Origin: Burkholderiaceae bacterium
Lineage (GTDB): Bacteria > Pseudomonadota > Gammaproteobacteria > Burkholderiales > Burkholderiaceae
DNA: 64,000 bases
NCBI GenBank assembly: GCA_947448415.1
Contig: CANFMT010000001.1
Location: 1 to 64,000 of the forward strand
Direction of reading: 5' to 3'
Under the pieces are notes generated by a model, which saw nothing but the letters and a program-made list of their open reading frames with translations, did no database searches and had not been told where the DNA came from. Positions 62,033-64,000 of this stretch are shown one piece after another. The translations under genes were made by a program, and so were the position numbers. The stretch's first letter is position 1. Every line of letters begins with the position of its first letter.

Positions 62033-62812
62033 ATGAGCACCCTTTCGACCCCACCCTGCCTTGACCTACAAATTACCGGGCATGTAGCTCGTATTACATT
62101 CAATAATCCAGCAGCTCGCAATGCCATGACTTGGCCGATGTATGAAGAGCTCAAAAGAATTTGCGATAGCCTGGCCACTAACTCAGATATTCGTGTAGTT
62201 ATCTTTAGGGGGGCTGGTGATAAGGCCTTTGTTTCTGGAAGTGACATTCAGCAATTTGTCGATCTCAAAGAAGATGAGGCTTATGAAATTGCTGTTGATA
62301 ACATCTTTATTTCGTTACAAGAACTTCCCATGCCAACTATTGCCATCATTGAAGGCTTGGCAGTAGGCAGCGGTTTACTCATGGCGACTTCTTGTGACTT
62401 TCGTATTTCCACGCCTGAGGCACGCTTTGGTATTCCGGTAGCAAAGACCTTGGGTAACTGCTTATCCCCAAGTAATCTTGCCTGGATTAGCGCGCATCTG
62501 GGCATCCCGACCGTGAAGAAAATGTTGCTTACTGCTGAACTTATTAAAGCGCCACAATTACTTGATTCAGGATTTTTGTATCAACTGGCAGAAGCTGCAG
62601 ACATCACCGCCGCTGGTGATGCTTTGGCTGAAAAATTAGCAGCGCTCGCACCTATCACACAAAAAGCCAGCAAACTTGCTTTGACGCGCTTGATCAATCA
62701 CAACTTACCGAACTGTACCGATCTCATGCGTGAGACTTATAACAGTATTGATTTTAGAGAGGGAGTGAACGCCTTTTTAGAAGGTCGTCCACCCAAGTGG
62801 CAAGGCAAATAA
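62033..62812 (+). CDS. Crotonase-fold (enoyl-CoA hydratase/isomerase family) protein lacking both usual glutamates
   Basis: 259 residues from the ATG at 62033 (MSTLSTPP); the frame is open to 61994. FVSGSDIQQF and GLAVGSGLLMATSCDFRIS define the fold. Positions of the two hydratase glutamates carry Leu116 and Val136 (RFGIPVAKTLG), so it is not a standard hydratase. The overall sequence is closest within the window to the protein at 17800. It is convergent with the lipoprotein hydrolase and has no CoA-transferase beside it. Confidence 0.8.
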   Translation: MSTLSTPPCLDLQITGHVARITFNNPAARNAMTWPMYEELKRICDSLATNSDIRVVIFRGAGDKAFVSGSDIQQFVDLKEDEAYEIAVDNIFISLQELPMPTIAIIEGLAVGSGLLMATSCDFRISTPEARFGIPVAKTLGNCLSPSNLAWISAHLGIPTVKKMLLTAELIKAPQLLDSGFLYQLAEAADITAAGDALAEKLAALAPITQKASKLALTRLINHNLPNCTDLMRETYNSIDFREGVNAFLEGRPPKWQGK

Positions 62813-62814
62813 CG

Positions 62815-63873
62815 CTAGCCTTTAGAGTTTAGGAACTCCACCACTGTTTTATTAAAAAGATCGGGTACCTCAATATGCGGAACATGCCCGACATTCTCAA
62901 TTGGCAGCAACTTAGCATTCGGTATTGCTGCTTGAGCCTTTTTACCCAGCTCTGGAAAATTACCCAATGATTTCACTGCCTCCGGTGGTGCAAAGCGTCG
63001 CCCAAAGACTGTACGGTCTTTTTGACCAATCACTAATAAAACTGGCATTTTCAGCTGCGGCAAATCATTAATAATCGGCTTTTCCGCAATCATTTGGTAG
63101 GTGAGGACCGATGTCATTGCATAAGCAGGATAGTCAGGGCCTTTTTGCACTCTTACATATACCTCAACAAACTTTTCATAACTAGGTTGCCAGTTAGGGA
63201 AATAAGTTTGTAAAAAGCGACGGTAGCTGACTTCTGTTTGCGCCATTTCTAGCTTCAGAAGATCATCATTTTTCTGTGGCGGAATGTCTTTACTGTAATC
63301 CTCAAGACCAAGAGGATTCTCAAGAACCAACTTGCTCACTGTTTGTGGATACAGGCGAGCAAAACGCACTCCAACCATTCCACCCATAGAGTTTGCGATT
63401 ACCGATACCCGCTTAATATTGAGTGATTTCAGTAAAGCTTGAGTATTAGCAGCTAAATCATCGAAGTGATAGGCCACATCAGGCTTAGATGATTTACCAA
63501 AACCAATTTGATCGGGTGCAATCACGCGATAACCCGCTTGGCTTAAGCCGACAATAGTTGGCGCCCAATAGTCACTAGAAAAGTTCTTGCCATGGAAAAG
63601 TAAAACTACCCCTTTTGATTTCCCCACTGGCGCTACATCCATGTAAACCATTGCTGCAGGCTTTCCTTGCAACGATGTCTTGTATTCCTTTAAAGGATGT
63701 GGATAAGGCCAGGCACTCAGACGAAGATCTAGTGGCGTCGCATTAGCATAAAGACTGACAGGCGCTGATGAAGTAGATGAGGTAGATTTCTCATCGGTAG
63801 CACATGAGATTAGAGATGCTAGGCATAACACAGTGATGCATGCTGCAGAAACTCTTCCGATCAAAGCCTTCAT
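62815..63873 (-). CDS. Alpha/beta hydrolase, predicted lipoprotein
   Basis: 352 residues from the ATG at 63873 (AAAAGG 5 bp ahead; another ATG precedes directly). Lipobox SLISCA around residue 24. Hydrolase elements: LLFHGKNFSSDYW (oxyanion), ANSMGGMVG (Ser nucleophile), IGQKDRTVFG (acid) and VGHVPHIEVP (His). Such envelope hydrolases act on esters or lactones; the substrate is unknown. Transcribed leftward towards the crotonase-fold gene, with 2 bp between the stops. Confidence 0.83.
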   Translation of the reverse strand: MKALIGRVSAACITVLCLASLISCATDEKSTSSTSSAPVSLYANATPLDLRLSAWPYPHPLKEYKTSLQGKPAAMVYMDVAPVGKSKGVVLLFHGKNFSSDYWAPTIVGLSQAGYRVIAPDQIGFGKSSKPDVAYHFDDLAANTQALLKSLNIKRVSVIANSMGGMVGVRFARLYPQTVSKLVLENPLGLEDYSKDIPPQKNDDLLKLEMAQTEVSYRRFLQTYFPNWQPSYEKFVEVYVRVQKGPDYPAYAMTSVLTYQMIAEKPIINDLPQLKMPVLLVIGQKDRTVFGRRFAPPEAVKSLGNFPELGKKAQAAIPNAKLLPIENVGHVPHIEVPDLFNKTVVEFLNSKG

Positions 63874-63887
63874 CATTGCCTTTTACA

Positions 63888-64000
63888 TTAAATAATTTTT
63901 GTTTTCAAATTTGGCAAACCATCAACACTACCTTCTAATACATCACCTTTTTTCACGGGCCCAACGCCTGCTGGCGTCCCTGAGTAAATCAAGTCACCCG
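63888..64000 (-). CDS. Fumarylacetoacetate hydrolase (FAH) family protein, 3' end only
   Basis: The last 36 codons of a leftward gene cut by the window edge. GDLIYSGTPAGVGPVKKGD is the conserved C-terminal FAH signature (GTPxGVG), followed by VLEGSVDGLPNLKTKII. Family members hydrolyse or decarboxylate 2-oxo or 4-oxo dicarboxylates. Its stop is 15 bp ahead of the hydrolase gene, so both are likely cotranscribed. Confidence 0.85.
   Translation of the reverse strand, partial: GDLIYSGTPAGVGPVKKGDVLEGSVDGLPNLKTKII

Noticed and set aside
1-64000. CRISPR arrays, insertion sequences, tRNA-linked integration or phage genes
   Set aside because: No regularly spaced repeats, transposase, integrase or tRNA sequence was seen on either strand.

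Overview
The window looks like chromosome of a low-to-moderate G+C betaproteobacterium of the Burkholderiaceae, most like a freshwater Polynucleobacter. This rests on the trxA-rho-rpmE (type B L31) block, the large set of Bug/TctC-type periplasmic receptors, and the mix of CaiB/BaiF CoA-transferases, crotonase-fold enzymes and compact overlapping operons. The assignment is by pattern recognition, not by database search. I see no rRNA, tRNA, insertion sequence, integrase, phage gene or CRISPR array.

Layout. (1) 1-1.1 kb: a 4.5S SRP RNA gene, a gap without a gene, and a secreted START-like protein. (2) 1.2-9.4 kb: one leftward operon of eight genes, mostly joined by overlapping stop/start codons: Gfo/Idh/MocA dehydrogenase, Bug receptor, NodB-fold deacetylase, GGT-like Ntn hydrolase, second Bug receptor, LeuC-like and LeuD-like dehydratase subunits, and an isocitrate-lyase-family C-C lyase. 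(3) 9.5-14.1 kb: a leftward operon (VOC protein, two Bug receptors, CoA-transferase, ModA-like binding protein). It is divergent from a HutC-type GntR regulator, with a perfect 34-bp palindrome between them. (4) 15-26 kb: an ExoX exonuclease, then more leftward catabolic cassettes, each ending in a Bug receptor: CoA-transferase/crotonase-like/MDR reductase, LigI-like hydrolase/2-hydroxyacid dehydrogenase, class II aldolase, and MmgE/PrpD. (5) 26-41 kb: a beta-oxidation module (acyl-CoA dehydrogenase, FadJ-like protein, PaaG-like isomerase, ADP-forming acyl-CoA synthetase, hydrolase, Bug receptor). It is divergent from an IclR regulator, a PcaF-like 3-oxoadipyl-CoA thiolase and an MFS transporter, and is followed by a Bug/CoA-transferase pair.

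(6) 41-51 kb: DNA damage and recombination genes: a LexA-boxed umuDC pair, a DUF1993 protein and an AddB-AddA-type helicase-nuclease, plus two overlooked small ORFs. (7) 50.7-56.3 kb: core genes trxA, rho and rpmE with clear intrinsic terminators, a polytopic glycosyltransferase-like protein and a MATE exporter. (8) 56.3-60.1 kb: four lipoprotein genes around LpoB and YcfL. (9) 60-64 kb: a tenth Bug receptor, a DUF5993-DsbB pair (the 52-aa partner is easily missed), a crotonase-fold protein lacking both usual glutamates, a lipoprotein hydrolase, and the 3' end of an FAH-family gene.

Taken together, the first 41 kb reads as a set of carboxylate scavenging cassettes. Each pairs a periplasmic receptor with enzymes that activate (CoA-transferase or synthetase), oxidise, hydrate or cleave the acid. 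No TctA/TctB membrane components are present in the window, so the ten receptors would have to share a transporter encoded elsewhere or act in sensing. The most testable ideas are a dimethylmalate-type dehydratase/lyase branch fed by an amide-hydrolysing GGT-like enzyme, and an adipate-like dicarboxylate beta-oxidation route under an IclR regulator.
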